Below, one piece after another: positions 33,186-43,079 of a stretch of 64,000 bases of DNA. The DNA lies in assembly GCA_003153155.1 (NCBI GenBank), contig PLWV01000029.1, forward strand, positions 1-64,000, given 5' to 3'. The stretch comes from Gallionella sp. (GTDB lineage: Bacteria > Pseudomonadota > Gammaproteobacteria > Burkholderiales > Gallionellaceae). The position numbers were made by a program, and so were the translations under genes. Under the pieces are notes generated by a model. It worked only from the letters and a program-made list of their open reading frames with translations. It had not been told where the DNA came from and searched no databases. Position 1 is the first letter of the stretch. The number at the start of each line of letters is the position of its first letter.

Positions 33186-33923
33186 GGGTCTTAGGAAGTT
33201 AAAGCGGGTTTAATCTCAATAATTTGAGTATTTCAAGATACAGATTATCACGACGATGATTAAAGCGAAATTCAGTTTCTTTCAAGTGCAAGTAGAAGGT
33301 GGCGGCAGATATGCCATTAAACTTTTGCAGCCTGCGTTTGGCATAACTCCAGAACGATTCAATGCCATTGATGTGATGCTCACCCCTGGCAAACTCATTC
33401 GCACCATGATTCACCCTAAAGTGTTTATCGAAACCAATATCCACCAAACCGTCATAGCCGCGCCAGCCGTCCGAATGAATCACCGTGTCGGGTGCGATAT
33501 GTCCCCGGATCACCCCTTGCAGCGTGGCTTTGGTGCAATCAGGCACAATCTCGGTATAGACTCTGCCATCGCGTTTCAACAATCCAAACACAATCGTTTT
33601 GCCGTAGGCACCACGGCCACGTTTACCTCTAACACGGCGAGGACCAAAGTACGACTCATCAACTTCAACTGCGCCTTGCAACGGAGATTGTTGCTCGCAC
33701 GCGACAGCAATACGTCGCCGCAGTTTGAGGTAAATGCTGTTCATCGAGCGCACCGAAATACCGGTCAATTGCGCAGCATCGGTCGCGGTAAAGTCCATCG
33801 CAAAATAGCGGATCAGCTGCCTGAATTTCTGCTCGCTGATTCGAGAACGGCGGTAGTATCTATTTTTAACATTCATCTCAAGAAGTTAGCACACTTTGAT
33901 AAGTGCTTAACTTCCTAAGACCC
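33186..33923. mobile_element. Complete IS1595-family insertion sequence
   Basis: 738 bp bounded by perfect 17-bp terminal inverted repeats, GGGTCTTAGGAAGTTAA at 33186-33202 and its complement at 33907-33923. It encodes one transposase. The 8 bp outside each end (ATACATTT and TATTTATA) do not match, so a target duplication is not visible; the element may have recombined or the copy is old. Confidence 0.9.
33199..33876 (-). CDS. IS1595-family transposase (ISXO2-like)
   Basis: 225 residues. The DDE-type core is intact: VEVDESYFGPRRVRGKRGRG (first Asp), VIHSDGWRGYDGL (second Asp) and HHINGIESFWSYAKRRLQ (final Glu in the ISXO2 arrangement, with an Asn-Gly-Ile-Glu). An N-terminal helix-turn-helix (DAAQLTGISVRSMNSIYLKL) probably binds the ends. 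It lacks the longer N-terminal zinc ribbon of some family members but otherwise looks functional. The stop codon is within the left terminal repeat. Confidence 0.92.
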   Translation of the reverse strand: MNVKNRYYRRSRISEQKFRQLIRYFAMDFTATDAAQLTGISVRSMNSIYLKLRRRIAVACEQQSPLQGAVEVDESYFGPRRVRGKRGRGAYGKTIVFGLLKRDGRVYTEIVPDCTKATLQGVIRGHIAPDTVIHSDGWRGYDGLVDIGFDKHFRVNHGANEFARGEHHINGIESFWSYAKRRLQKFNGISAATFYLHLKETEFRFNHRRDNLYLEILKLLRLNPL

Positions 33924-34529
33924 TATTTATAAATTGGTTTAGTGTTTAGTAAGGTCAGACGACTAGTAAGTTGGCATGCCACGTTATTTCAATCGACTCG
34001 CTCTAGCATTGCTGGGCTATAGGGGTAGGTCAAACCGATGGTAAGACCGCTATTCAGGGGAATGTTAAGTCCGAAACCGTCCCGCGACTGTTCCGCTTTT
34101 CTGCCCCATCAATTACGCATAATGTATATTATGTAAAATATCGTAGCTGTCCTACTTGTGACTCCTGCTGCCGATTTTTCTGTTGTACTTCCACTACTTG
34201 CCACGTCACCTCCGCCGCTGACATTCTCCTCCCGCGTTTTGTCAGCTAAAGGGAATAAGGGGAAATTGTTCCTTGAGAAAGTTGTAGCACTGCGTAGCAC
34301 TGCATCGTCTGGATTCGGAGAATGCAACGCAAAGTGCCAGTAAAATAGTTGAACCTAACAACCTTAGGGCTTTGCTACTTATCGATGGCAGTGATTATAG
34401 GGGCCGGTCATCGAATCCTTATCCGCTTACGCAAATCGACTCTTCATGATGACTATGATTCCCTCTCTTTTTCAAGGGAGACGTCCTGTCACTCTCAAGT
34501 TTTAACTGGTCAGAAAAGCCCCAAGCAGG
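33924..34529. other. Gene-free region containing dif
   Basis: About 600 bases with no supportable gene on either strand: small frames overlap each other and have no family features. Composition is mixed and the one clear signal is the dif site at 34112-34139. Confidence 0.6.
34112..34139 (+). other. dif chromosome dimer resolution site (XerCD)
   Basis: A 28-bp site: XerC arm ATTACGCATAA, central TGTATA, XerD arm TTATGTAAAAT. It matches Escherichia coli dif at 24 of 28 bases; the central hexamer is identical and the XerD arm differs at one base. dif occurs once per chromosome near the terminus, so this marks ter. It lies in a gene-free region between an IS and malQ. Confidence 0.93.
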
Positions 34530-36026
34530 TCATAGAGGACTGCGACCATGTTCTAAAGACATTTTCGCTAATGCTTGAGTATGCTTCGGTTGAACCTGAT
34601 CCCAGGAAAAACGCCACTCCCAGTTGCCAGTCGGTTGACTGGGAAAGTTCATGCGATGATCGCCGGAAAGCCCGAGCACATCCTGCATGGAGAAAATGAC
34701 TATATTCGCCACCGAGTTGGAAATGGCACGCATCATATCCCACTGAATCTCATGCCCGTCACTGTCCAGATAGTGCTGAGCAAAAGCTTTTTCCTGATCG
34801 GACACTGAGTTCCACCAGCCGAGGATGGTGTCATTGTCATGTGTACCAGTATAGGCGATTGTATTGGGCACATAGTGGTGCGGTAAGAAGAGGTTGTCCT
34901 CCCCTTCGGCAAAGGCGAATTGCAGGATACGCATACCTGGCAGTTTGAATTTATCACGAAGGTCCACTACGTCAGGCGTGATTAAACCCAAGTCTTCGGC
35001 GATGATGGGCAGGTGTGGAAAGGCTTTTTCGAATGCTTCAAACAGCTTTTTCCCGGGGCCAGCTATCCACTTCCCATTAATAGCGTTGGGTGCATCTGCC
35101 GGTACTTCCCAATAGGCGACAAAGCCTCGAAAATGATCAATACGCACCAAGTCAGCCAGTTGCAGTGCATGTCTGAGGCGCGCTATCCACCAGGCGTAGC
35201 CGGTCTTTTCGTGGATGTCCCAGCGGTAGAGCGGATTCCCCCAGAGCTGACCGGTCTCGCTGAAGTAGTCGGGTGGCACACCGGCTACAACTGATGGACG
35301 GCCATTTTCGTCCAGTTCGAACAGTTCCTGATGTGACCATACGTCAGCACTTTGATAGGCCACAAATATCGGCACGTCGCCAATGATTCGGACCCCACGC
35401 TCGTTGGCATATAGCCTCAAATTTGACCATTGGCGGGCAAAGCACCATTGGCAGAATTTCCAGAAACCAACTTCGTCAGCACAGGTCTTTTTCATCAGGC
35501 GTAGTGCCTGCGGTTTCCTATGCGCGAGCTCCTTGGACCAGTGACTCCATTCACTCCAACTTTCGCGCTCCGAAATCGTCATGAATAATGCGTAGTCCTC
35601 AAGCCATTCGTTTTCAGCAATGCAGAACTCGGTATACGCCCGGTGCATATTATCGTGACCTCTCGCAAAGAAGTTCCTGGCGGCGCGGCGCAGTCGCTCC
35701 ATGCGGAATGGTCGCAAGAGTGTGAAATCTACCCGGTCAGGCCGAAAATCGGGATGTGGCGTTAGATCCTCGGAACTGAGCCAACCATGACTGGACAATT
35801 CAGCGAGGTCAATAAGAAGGATGCTGCCGGCGAAAGCAGAACTACTCATGTATGGAGAATTTCCAGGACCGATCTCGCCAAGCGGTAGAACCTGCCAATA
35901 AGTTTGACCGGCACTTACCAGCCAGTTGACAAATTGGTATGCATCCGAGCCGAAATCACCAGCACCGAACGCACCGGGTAGCGATGTCGGGTGTAGCAAT
36001 ATGCCACTGACGCGATCCGTTAACAC
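34530..36026 (-). CDS. malQ: 4-alpha-glucanotransferase (amylomaltase)
   Basis: 498 residues. The GH77 pattern is clear: RVSGILLHPTSLPGAFGAGD at the start, PLGEIGPGNSPYMSSSAFAG, LVRIDHFRGFVAYW (nucleophile Asp region), and IAEDLGLITPDVVDLRDKF with the acid/base Glu; then YTGTHDNDT. It rearranges alpha-1,4-glucans released from glycogen. It is the last gene of a glgC-GH57-malQ run, 27 bases after the GH57 gene. The extreme C-terminus (LEHGRSPL) is unusual and may be a frame drift. Confidence 0.94.
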   Translation of the reverse strand: MLTDRVSGILLHPTSLPGAFGAGDFGSDAYQFVNWLVSAGQTYWQVLPLGEIGPGNSPYMSSSAFAGSILLIDLAELSSHGWLSSEDLTPHPDFRPDRVDFTLLRPFRMERLRRAARNFFARGHDNMHRAYTEFCIAENEWLEDYALFMTISERESWSEWSHWSKELAHRKPQALRLMKKTCADEVGFWKFCQWCFARQWSNLRLYANERGVRIIGDVPIFVAYQSADVWSHQELFELDENGRPSVVAGVPPDYFSETGQLWGNPLYRWDIHEKTGYAWWIARLRHALQLADLVRIDHFRGFVAYWEVPADAPNAINGKWIAGPGKKLFEAFEKAFPHLPIIAEDLGLITPDVVDLRDKFKLPGMRILQFAFAEGEDNLFLPHHYVPNTIAYTGTHDNDTILGWWNSVSDQEKAFAQHYLDSDGHEIQWDMMRAISNSVANIVIFSMQDVLGLSGDHRMNFPSQPTGNWEWRFSWDQVQPKHTQALAKMSLEHGRSPL

Positions 36027-36053
36027 GTTAATAACATAAGTGAAGCAGGCATG

Positions 36054-37766
36054 TTATTCAGAGGCGCGGCGCATCGCTCCGCCTGCCTCGGGAGCGCCAC
36101 CGCCCTGACTGATAGGCTCTGACAATTTCAGTGGGGCCGATAATTTCAACAGGTGATACAACTCGGTCAAATTGTGGCGGAACAGTCGATCAAAGCTGGC
36201 TACCGAGTGCGAGGGGTTATAGTCCCCAAACCACCAGAACCAGTCCGAGCTTTCGCAAGAACAAAGCTGCTTCTCGGCTGCATCTTGCTCGGCTTGGTTG
36301 AGTCGACCACTAGACATGACCATGTCGAAACTTTGCTTTGCGACACACAGCAAATCCCAAGCGTGATTTTTGTCCTTGGAGCCTATCCAGGTTGAAAAGT
36401 TACCACACACCCAGCTCCCCGCAACAATACTGGGCAAGCTGTGCTGCCTCGCGTTACCAGTACCTTTCGTGCTTAGCTTCAGATAGTCGCTGTAAGTGCT
36501 GGTGTGAATTTGGGGGTGCGCCTCAAGCTCGGCATATAGCTCGTCAAGGAAGTAAAAACCATTGTAGGGATAATATTCCCACGCGTTTTCACCATCCAGA
36601 ATGACGCTGACGACAGGCGTTTCATCACCCGGTGCGTGTTGGGCAATCGCTTCGATCTGGTCGACAAAATGCCTTGCCGCATCTTTGCCATGCCAGCGCG
36701 AATACTCAAAACCAATCAAATCAGACAAACGGTCATCACGGAAAAAGCAACTCAAGCCATCCGCACCCTTTTCCAGTTGATAAGGGCGGTACAAGTATTG
36801 CGCGTGCTCAGGAACGGGTTGCTGCATGTGATGCAAACTATTGACTAATACGCCCTCCCCGCTGGCTACCCAGCGACAACCCTCGGACGCAAACACCTCC
36901 AGAGTTTCTGATGAAATCGACCCTTCGGCTGGCCACATTCCCTGTGGCTCGGAGCCAAAACGTACGCGATGACTATTCTTGGCTGACTGAATTTGCGCTA
37001 TTACGCGCTGCCTGCCCCTAGGGTAATGTGGGGAGTTAGGCATAGGAGCATCCGGCATAGCTTCTTTGGCGCTGGCGAAATCAATCAACAGCGGAGCTAG
37101 TGGATGGTAATGCGGCGTAGCGGATATCTCGATTTGCCCGGATTCGGCCAGCTTGCGATAGCGCGGAATGATGCCACCAATTAATTCACCGATAAGGTCG
37201 AACAATTGTTTGCGGTCTTTGTAACTGAAGCATTCGGCCTTACTCATCAAACGCACTACCAAGGCATGTTCGCGACGCACGCTTTCGCCGCACCAGGCCA
37301 AGTGATACCAGGTCAGCAAATCAGCCACATACTGTCCCGACAAATAGGACAATGCGGTTTCACTTTCGGCTTGCAAAAGTTTGAACAGTTCCCATAGGCG
37401 TTTATAAGCCGGATAGGGTGAAATCATTCTGGTGTGATTGCTGCGGAAGCACGCGTCGAAGGCCAATTTCCGATGTTCTGCAGAGAGATTACCGGAATTT
37501 ACATGTATCAACAGGCGCAACAACGGATCGCGCAACTGTCCAGTGGTAAACTGATCCGTGTAATCATCCAATTGGTCGAGCAAGATTGGCACGAAATTCA
37601 CCACGGCGTGGACTTTGGGGTGTCTCTCAAGGTAATAAGCCATGTCGGTGTAATCCTTGATGGCGTGCAAATAGGTCCACGGCAACACAAAATCGCCGCT
37701 GGCATAATCGCGGTAATCCGGCTGGTGCATGTGCCAGAGAAAAACTAAATCAACGGTTTTTTTCAT
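36054..37766 (-). CDS. Glycoside hydrolase family 57 protein
   Basis: 570 residues. The N-terminal LVFLWHMHQPDYRD, the nucleophile context PQGMWPAEGSISSETLE (Glu about residue 270) and the acid context VILDGENAWEYYPYNG define GH57 alpha-glucan enzymes (amylase or branching-like). The FDWFWWFGD-type segment near residue 510 (DWFWWFGDYN) is common in the group found with glgC. It is probably involved in trimming or branching storage glucan. It lies 38 bases after glgC and 27 before malQ on the same strand. Confidence 0.9.
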   Translation of the reverse strand: MKKTVDLVFLWHMHQPDYRDYASGDFVLPWTYLHAIKDYTDMAYYLERHPKVHAVVNFVPILLDQLDDYTDQFTTGQLRDPLLRLLIHVNSGNLSAEHRKLAFDACFRSNHTRMISPYPAYKRLWELFKLLQAESETALSYLSGQYVADLLTWYHLAWCGESVRREHALVVRLMSKAECFSYKDRKQLFDLIGELIGGIIPRYRKLAESGQIEISATPHYHPLAPLLIDFASAKEAMPDAPMPNSPHYPRGRQRVIAQIQSAKNSHRVRFGSEPQGMWPAEGSISSETLEVFASEGCRWVASGEGVLVNSLHHMQQPVPEHAQYLYRPYQLEKGADGLSCFFRDDRLSDLIGFEYSRWHGKDAARHFVDQIEAIAQHAPGDETPVVSVILDGENAWEYYPYNGFYFLDELYAELEAHPQIHTSTYSDYLKLSTKGTGNARQHSLPSIVAGSWVCGNFSTWIGSKDKNHAWDLLCVAKQSFDMVMSSGRLNQAEQDAAEKQLCSCESSDWFWWFGDYNPSHSVASFDRLFRHNLTELYHLLKLSAPLKLSEPISQGGGAPEAGGAMRRASE

Positions 37767-37804
37767 CGTAGAAAACCCCGCCTCCGGTGGCAGGGAAATT
37801 AAAA

Positions 37805-39130
37805 TCAGCGGAACTGATGTGTCATTTGCCCGAGCATCTCCGGGGTAATGAGCGTCACACCGTTCGGGCTGACATGGAAACGCTTGCGATCTTCTTCCGG
37901 ATTGACCCCGACTACCAAACCGTCCGGAATCTCACAGTTCTTGTCCACAATGACGCGTTTCAATGTGACGTCGCTACCCACATTCACGTTGGGCAATAAT
38001 ACCGAGTCTTCGATGTTGCAATAACCATTCACGCGCACATCAGAAAACAGCAATGAGCGACGCACTGTCGAACCGCTGACGATGCAACCGCCGGAAACCA
38101 GTGAGTCAATTGCCATACCGCGACGACCATCTTCGTCAAATACGAATTTTGCCGGGGGCAATTGTTCCTGATGCGTCCAAATTGGCCACTCCTGATCGTA
38201 CATATTCAAATCGGGAATCACTTTAGTCAATTCCATGTTGGCTTCCCAATAGGAATCGATGGTTCCAACATCGCGCCAATAAGGCAGGTTGTCAGCGCCC
38301 ACCCCGACACAACTTTGCGCGAAACTTTGCGCGAACACATGATATTTTTCAATCATGTAAGGGATCAAGTCCTTGCCAAAATCATGGCTGGAATGCTTAT
38401 CGTCGGCATCGCGTATCAATTGTTCGAAAAGGAACTTGGTATTGAACACGTAGATGCCCATGCTGGCAAGCGACTTGTCGGGTTTGCCGAGAATGGATGC
38501 AGGGTTTGCCGGTTTCTCGGCAAATTCGACAACGCGAGAATTTTCATCCACGCCCATCACGCCAAACGCGGGTGCCTCGGCAATGGGTACTTCCAAACAG
38601 GCTACCGTCATATCGGCTTTATTATCCACATGGAAAGCCAACAACTTGCCATAGTCCATTTTGTACACATGATCACCGGCCAGTATCAATACAAAGTCGG
38701 GGTTAGATGTGCGCAAGATGTCAAGATTCTGGAACACCGCATCTGCGGTACCTTTATACCAGTACTCTTCGCTGACACGCTGCTGCGCCGGCAACAAGTC
38801 AACAAACTCGCCGAGTTGTCCATTCAAGAATGACCAGCCGCGCTGAATGTGTTGAATCAGGCTGTGCGATTTGTACTGTGTAGCCACACCGATGTGGCGG
38901 ATACCGGAATTCACGCAATTGGACAACACGAAATCAATGATGCGGAACTTGCCGCCGAAAGGAACCGCCGGCTTGGCACGCCAATCAGTGAGTTGATGAA
39001 GGCGGCTACCGCGGCCGCCTGCCAACACCATCGCATAAGTGTTTTTGGTAATGCGACTGACGAAACGCGGAGCAGGATTGCTCGCCGCGACATAATTCTT
39101 TTTTTGGAGGTAATCCAACTCTGCATTCAT
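37805..39130 (-). CDS. glgC: Glucose-1-phosphate adenylyltransferase
   Basis: 441 residues from ATG 39130, chosen because AGGGAGCG precedes it; an upstream ATG at 39166 has no ribosome binding site. Motifs: [20 protein letters not shown] (nucleotide binding), [16 protein letters not shown] (metal site), and a left-handed beta-helix C-terminus. It forms ADP-glucose, the committed and allosterically controlled step of glycogen synthesis. It is transcribed away from glgB across a short divergent gap. Confidence 0.95.
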   Translation of the reverse strand: MNAELDYLQKKNYVAASNPAPRFVSRITKNTYAMVLAGGRGSRLHQLTDWRAKPAVPFGGKFRIIDFVLSNCVNSGIRHIGVATQYKSHSLIQHIQRGWSFLNGQLGEFVDLLPAQQRVSEEYWYKGTADAVFQNLDILRTSNPDFVLILAGDHVYKMDYGKLLAFHVDNKADMTVACLEVPIAEAPAFGVMGVDENSRVVEFAEKPANPASILGKPDKSLASMGIYVFNTKFLFEQLIRDADDKHSSHDFGKDLIPYMIEKYHVFAQSFAQSCVGVGADNLPYWRDVGTIDSYWEANMELTKVIPDLNMYDQEWPIWTHQEQLPPAKFVFDEDGRRGMAIDSLVSGGCIVSGSTVRRSLLFSDVRVNGYCNIEDSVLLPNVNVGSDVTLKRVIVDKNCEIPDGLVVGVNPEEDRKRFHVSPNGVTLITPEMLGQMTHQFR

Positions 39131-39171
39131 TTTTCGCTCCCTATAAACCTTCTCGAGTGTCGTCATTATCG

Positions 39172-39200
39172 TTTACAATTACCTTACTAGACAAGATAAA
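39172..39200 (+). promoter_or_regulatory. Candidate sigma-70 promoter of glgB
   Basis: TTTACA (39172-39177), a 17-base spacer and GATAAA (39195-39200) lie just before GAGGGATTT and the glgB ATG. The leader would be very short, which lowers confidence. Confidence 0.4.
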
Positions 39201-39212
39201 TGAGGGATTTAT

Positions 39213-41375
39213 ATGGATACGATGATCGAATCGCTGCTGCAAACCCGTCTCTACGACCCGTTTGGTTTACTCGGCTTGCATCATGAAGGCACGGAGTGGG
39301 TCATCCGCGTATACGAGCCTTATGCCACGCAAGTTGCACTGCTCACCAAGAGCGAAAGCGAGCCACTTATGCGCATTCACCCGGCAGGGATATTTGAATG
39401 GCGCGGCAAAAAAGAGCCGGCCCGCCCCTACCGTCTGCGCATGCACCATGGCAGCGCGACCCACGAAATCTTTGATCCCTACCAATTCCCTTCACATATT
39501 TCCCAGCAGGATTTGTATTTGTTCAGTGAAGGCAAGTTGCGCCAAGGCTATCGGATGCTCGGCTCGCACGCCGTCGAAATCAATGGCGTGAAGGGTGTCA
39601 GGTTTGCCGTTTGGGCTCCGAACGCGGAACGTGCCAGCGTGGTGGGTGAATTCAATCAGTGGGATGGTCGCGTACACCCGATGCGTTCGCTTGGTTCCAG
39701 CGGGGTGTGGGAATTATTCATTCCTGAAATTCAGCAACACGCGCTATACCGCTTTGAAATACGCAATCGTGACACAAGCCAAGTACTGGTCAAGACCGAC
39801 CCTTACGCGCAAGGTTACGAATTGCGTCCCGGCACCGCAGCACTCGCCGCCGCAGCCAACCAGCATCACTGGCAAGATATGGAATGGATGCTGCAACGCG
39901 GCCAATGGGACTGGTTGCATGGTGCGATCAATATTTACGAGGTGCATGCCGGTTCGTGGAAACGCCACCCTGATGGTCGTTTCTATTCCTATAGCGAATT
40001 GGCAACCGACCTCGTACCTTACGTCAAAGGCTTGGGCTACACGCACATTGAACTAATGCCAATTTCCGAACACCCTCTGGATGAATCGTGGGGCTATCAA
40101 GCCACCGGTTATTTTGCCGCGACCAGCCGCTTTGGTTCTCCCGACGAGTTGCGTAATCTCATCGACACCTGCCACCAGGCGGGCATTGGTGTGATCCTTG
40201 ATTGGGTGCCGGCACATTTCCCGCAAGATAGCTGGGCGCTGGCCAAATTTGATGGCACGGCACTGTATGAACACGAAGACCCGCGCCTTGGCTTTCATCA
40301 GGATTGGGGAACGCACATTTTCAACTACGGGCGCAGCGAAGTTAAATGCTTCCTGATGTCCAGCGCGCATTTCTGGCTATCCGAATTTCACTTCGATGGC
40401 CTGCGCGTGGATGCTGTCGCTTCAATGTTGTATCTGGATTATTCGCGCAAGGCAGATGAATGGATACCCAACAAATATGGCGGCCGAGAAAACCTTGAAG
40501 CGGTAGATTTCCTGCGCGAACTGAATGTGATGGTGCATGATGAGTTTCCCGGTGCCTTGACTATGGCTGAAGAGTCCACCGCCTGGCCGGGTGTGTCACG
40601 CCCCGTCTATCTTGGCGGGTTGGGATTCTCGATAAAGTGGAACATGGGCTGGATGAACGACACATTGGGTTATTTCCAGCACGAGCCGGTGCATCGCCGC
40701 TATCACCACAACGAGCTCACTTTCGGCCAACTTTACGCCTATACCGAAAACTTCGTCATGCCGTTCTCGCATGACGAAGTCGTGCATGGCAAGGGTTCGC
40801 TGTTGTCCAAAATGCCCGGCGATGCCTGGCAGAAGTTCGCCAACCTGCGCTTGCTGCTGACTTATCAAATGACCAGCCCGGGCAAAAAGCTCAACTTCAT
40901 GGGCAACGAAATCGCCCAGGGACGCGAGTGGCAAGCTAAATGGGAGCTGGAATGGTGGCAACTCGCCCAGGAATATCATCGCGGCATGCAGAATCTGACC
41001 CACGATCTCAACCAACTGTATCGCAAACTGTCCGCGTTGCACGACCTGGATTTTCAGCACGAGGGTTTCTCGTGGATAGACTGCAACGATGCGGAAAAAT
41101 CGGTGTTGTCATATCAGCGTCGCGCTCGCGACGGCTCCAGTGCCATTATCGCCTTGAATCTGACGCCCGTACCTCGCTACCACTATCGCATCGGCCTGCC
41201 TATCAAATCCCAATATCGTGAAGTGTTGAACAGCGATTCGCAGTATTACGCGGGCAGCAACCTCGGCAATGCCGGTTTGATAAATGCGGAGGCGATACCC
41301 TGGATGGGTCTGCCCTACTCCGCCGAGATTGCTTTGCCACCGTTGGCCGGTGTTATTCTCGTGCCTGAGGCATAA
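39213..41375 (+). CDS. glgB: 1,4-alpha-glucan branching enzyme
   Basis: 720 residues. An N-terminal N1 module is followed by CBM48 (FAVWAPNAERASVVGEFNQW) and a GH13 barrel with LGYTHIELMPISEHPLD, FDGLRVDAVASML (nucleophile Asp), MAEESTAWP (acid Glu) and MPFSHDEVVHGKGS. It creates alpha-1,6 branches in glycogen. ATG follows GAGGGATTTAT. It starts a plus-strand group with pgi and recQ, with gaps of 29 and 34 bases. Confidence 0.96.
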   Translation: MDTMIESLLQTRLYDPFGLLGLHHEGTEWVIRVYEPYATQVALLTKSESEPLMRIHPAGIFEWRGKKEPARPYRLRMHHGSATHEIFDPYQFPSHISQQDLYLFSEGKLRQGYRMLGSHAVEINGVKGVRFAVWAPNAERASVVGEFNQWDGRVHPMRSLGSSGVWELFIPEIQQHALYRFEIRNRDTSQVLVKTDPYAQGYELRPGTAALAAAANQHHWQDMEWMLQRGQWDWLHGAINIYEVHAGSWKRHPDGRFYSYSELATDLVPYVKGLGYTHIELMPISEHPLDESWGYQATGYFAATSRFGSPDELRNLIDTCHQAGIGVILDWVPAHFPQDSWALAKFDGTALYEHEDPRLGFHQDWGTHIFNYGRSEVKCFLMSSAHFWLSEFHFDGLRVDAVASMLYLDYSRKADEWIPNKYGGRENLEAVDFLRELNVMVHDEFPGALTMAEESTAWPGVSRPVYLGGLGFSIKWNMGWMNDTLGYFQHEPVHRRYHHNELTFGQLYAYTENFVMPFSHDEVVHGKGSLLSKMPGDAWQKFANLRLLLTYQMTSPGKKLNFMGNEIAQGREWQAKWELEWWQLAQEYHRGMQNLTHDLNQLYRKLSALHDLDFQHEGFSWIDCNDAEKSVLSYQRRARDGSSAIIALNLTPVPRYHYRIGLPIKSQYREVLNSDSQYYAGSNLGNAGLINAEAIPWMGLPYSAEIALPPLAGVILVPEA

Positions 41376-41404
41376 TCGTTCGCTGTTGATTTGAATTAAC
41401 CATC

Positions 41405-43045
41405 ATGCCAAAACTTACCCGATCTGCCGCATGGCAAGCACTCAGCGCGCATTACGCTGCCATCAAACCACTCCAGATGCGCCAGATGTTTCAGGAAGAT
41501 GCGGCGCGCTTCGATAATTTTTCGCTGCGACTCGGCAGCCTGTTTTTCGATTACTCCAAGAATCGCATCAACGCTGAAACCATCAAGTTGCTGGTGGCAC
41601 TCGCCGAACAAGCCGAGTTGCCCGCTTACATTGAACGCATGTTCAGTGGCGAAAAAATCAATTCCACCGAGCAACGGGCCGCGTTGCACACTGCATTGCG
41701 CAACCGTTCCGAAAAACCCGTCTATGTGGACGGCAAGAACGTCATGCTCGATGTGCAGCGCGTGTTGGGATTGATGCGCCGCTTCTCCGATGCGGTGCGC
41801 AATGGCCAGCATACCGGATACACCGGCAAAGCAATCCGCGACATCGTCAACATCGGCATCGGTGGTTCCGATCTCGGCCCGCTGATGGTATGTGAAGCTC
41901 TCAAGCCTTATGCCAGCCAGAATCTGCGCGCGCATTTTGTTTCCAACGCTGACGGCACACAATTGGTCGAAACGCTGAAAAATCTGGATGCGGAAACCAC
42001 ACTGTTCATCGTCAGCTCGAAAACCTTTACCACGCAGGAAACCTTGACCAATGCCCGTTCTGCGCGTGCATGGCTGGTCGAAAAACTGGGCGATGAACAG
42101 GCCGTGGCAAAACATTTTGCAGCCGTCTCCACCAATCTTGAAGCCACCGCAAAATTCGGCATCAATCCGCAAAACGTCTTCGAGTTCTGGGATTGGGTCG
42201 GCGGACGTTATTCGTTATGGTCAGCCATCGGCCTGCCCATCGCGCTGTATGTGGGCATGGACAAGTTCGAGGAATTGCTGGGCGGCGGTTATGCGATGGA
42301 TGAACACTTCCGCAGCGCGCCATTGGACAAAAACATTCCGGTGCTAATGGGGCTGCTCGGCATCTGGTATGGCAACTTCTTCGGTGCCGGTTCGAATGCC
42401 GTGTTCCCTTATGATCAGTACCTGCACCGCTTCGCCGCCTATCTGCAACAACTGGATATGGAGAGCAACGGCAAGGGCGTGGATCGCGACGGCAATACGG
42501 TGGATTACGATACCGGCATGGTGGTATGGGGCGAACCCGGCACTAACGGCCAGCACGCCTTCTATCAACTCATCCACCAAGGCACGCGGATGATACCGGC
42601 GGATTTCCTCGCGCCGCTGCACAGCCAGAATCCGCTCGGTGAACATCACGCCATCCTGCTTGCCAACTGCTTCGCGCAAACCGAAGCCTTGATGATAGGC
42701 AAAACTGCAGCGGAAGCACGCGCCGAACTGGTCGCGCAAGGCTTGCGAGGTGATGCTCTTGAAGCCTTGCTGCCGCACAAGATTTTTGCGGGCAACAAAC
42801 CGACCAACACCCTGCTGTTCGATAAACTCGACCCGCACACACTGGGCATGTTGATCGCGCTGTATGAGCACAAGGTGTTCGTGCAAAGTGTGGTGTGGAA
42901 CATCAACCCCTTCGACCAATGGGGCGTGGAACTGGGCAAACAACTGGCGGGAAAAATCCTGCCGGAACTGCGCGATCCGGACGTTGCTTCTCAGCACGAC
43001 GCTTCGACCAGTGGACTGATCAATTACTTCCACCAACACCGTTAG
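41405..43045 (+). CDS. pgi: Glucose-6-phosphate isomerase
   Basis: 546 residues, normal length. Signatures: [37 protein letters not shown] and the C-terminal [15 protein letters not shown]. Catalytic Glu, His and Lys contexts (GESNGKG is present here as [23 protein letters not shown]) are intact. It connects the glycogen pathway to fructose-6-phosphate and glycolysis, which explains its place after glgB. Confidence 0.96.
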   Translation: MPKLTRSAAWQALSAHYAAIKPLQMRQMFQEDAARFDNFSLRLGSLFFDYSKNRINAETIKLLVALAEQAELPAYIERMFSGEKINSTEQRAALHTALRNRSEKPVYVDGKNVMLDVQRVLGLMRRFSDAVRNGQHTGYTGKAIRDIVNIGIGGSDLGPLMVCEALKPYASQNLRAHFVSNADGTQLVETLKNLDAETTLFIVSSKTFTTQETLTNARSARAWLVEKLGDEQAVAKHFAAVSTNLEATAKFGINPQNVFEFWDWVGGRYSLWSAIGLPIALYVGMDKFEELLGGGYAMDEHFRSAPLDKNIPVLMGLLGIWYGNFFGAGSNAVFPYDQYLHRFAAYLQQLDMESNGKGVDRDGNTVDYDTGMVVWGEPGTNGQHAFYQLIHQGTRMIPADFLAPLHSQNPLGEHHAILLANCFAQTEALMIGKTAAEARAELVAQGLRGDALEALLPHKIFAGNKPTNTLLFDKLDPHTLGMLIALYEHKVFVQSVVWNINPFDQWGVELGKQLAGKILPELRDPDVASQHDASTSGLINYFHQHR

Positions 43046-43079
43046 GTTACGAATCATCTCTACCCAAGCCACACAAATC

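Noticed and set aside
33178..33931. Target-site duplication of the IS1595 element
   Set aside because: The 8-bp flanks differ, so I do not claim a duplication.
34349..34699. 116-codon frame overlapping the malQ 3' end
   Set aside because: It is antisense to malQ for half its length and has no family features.
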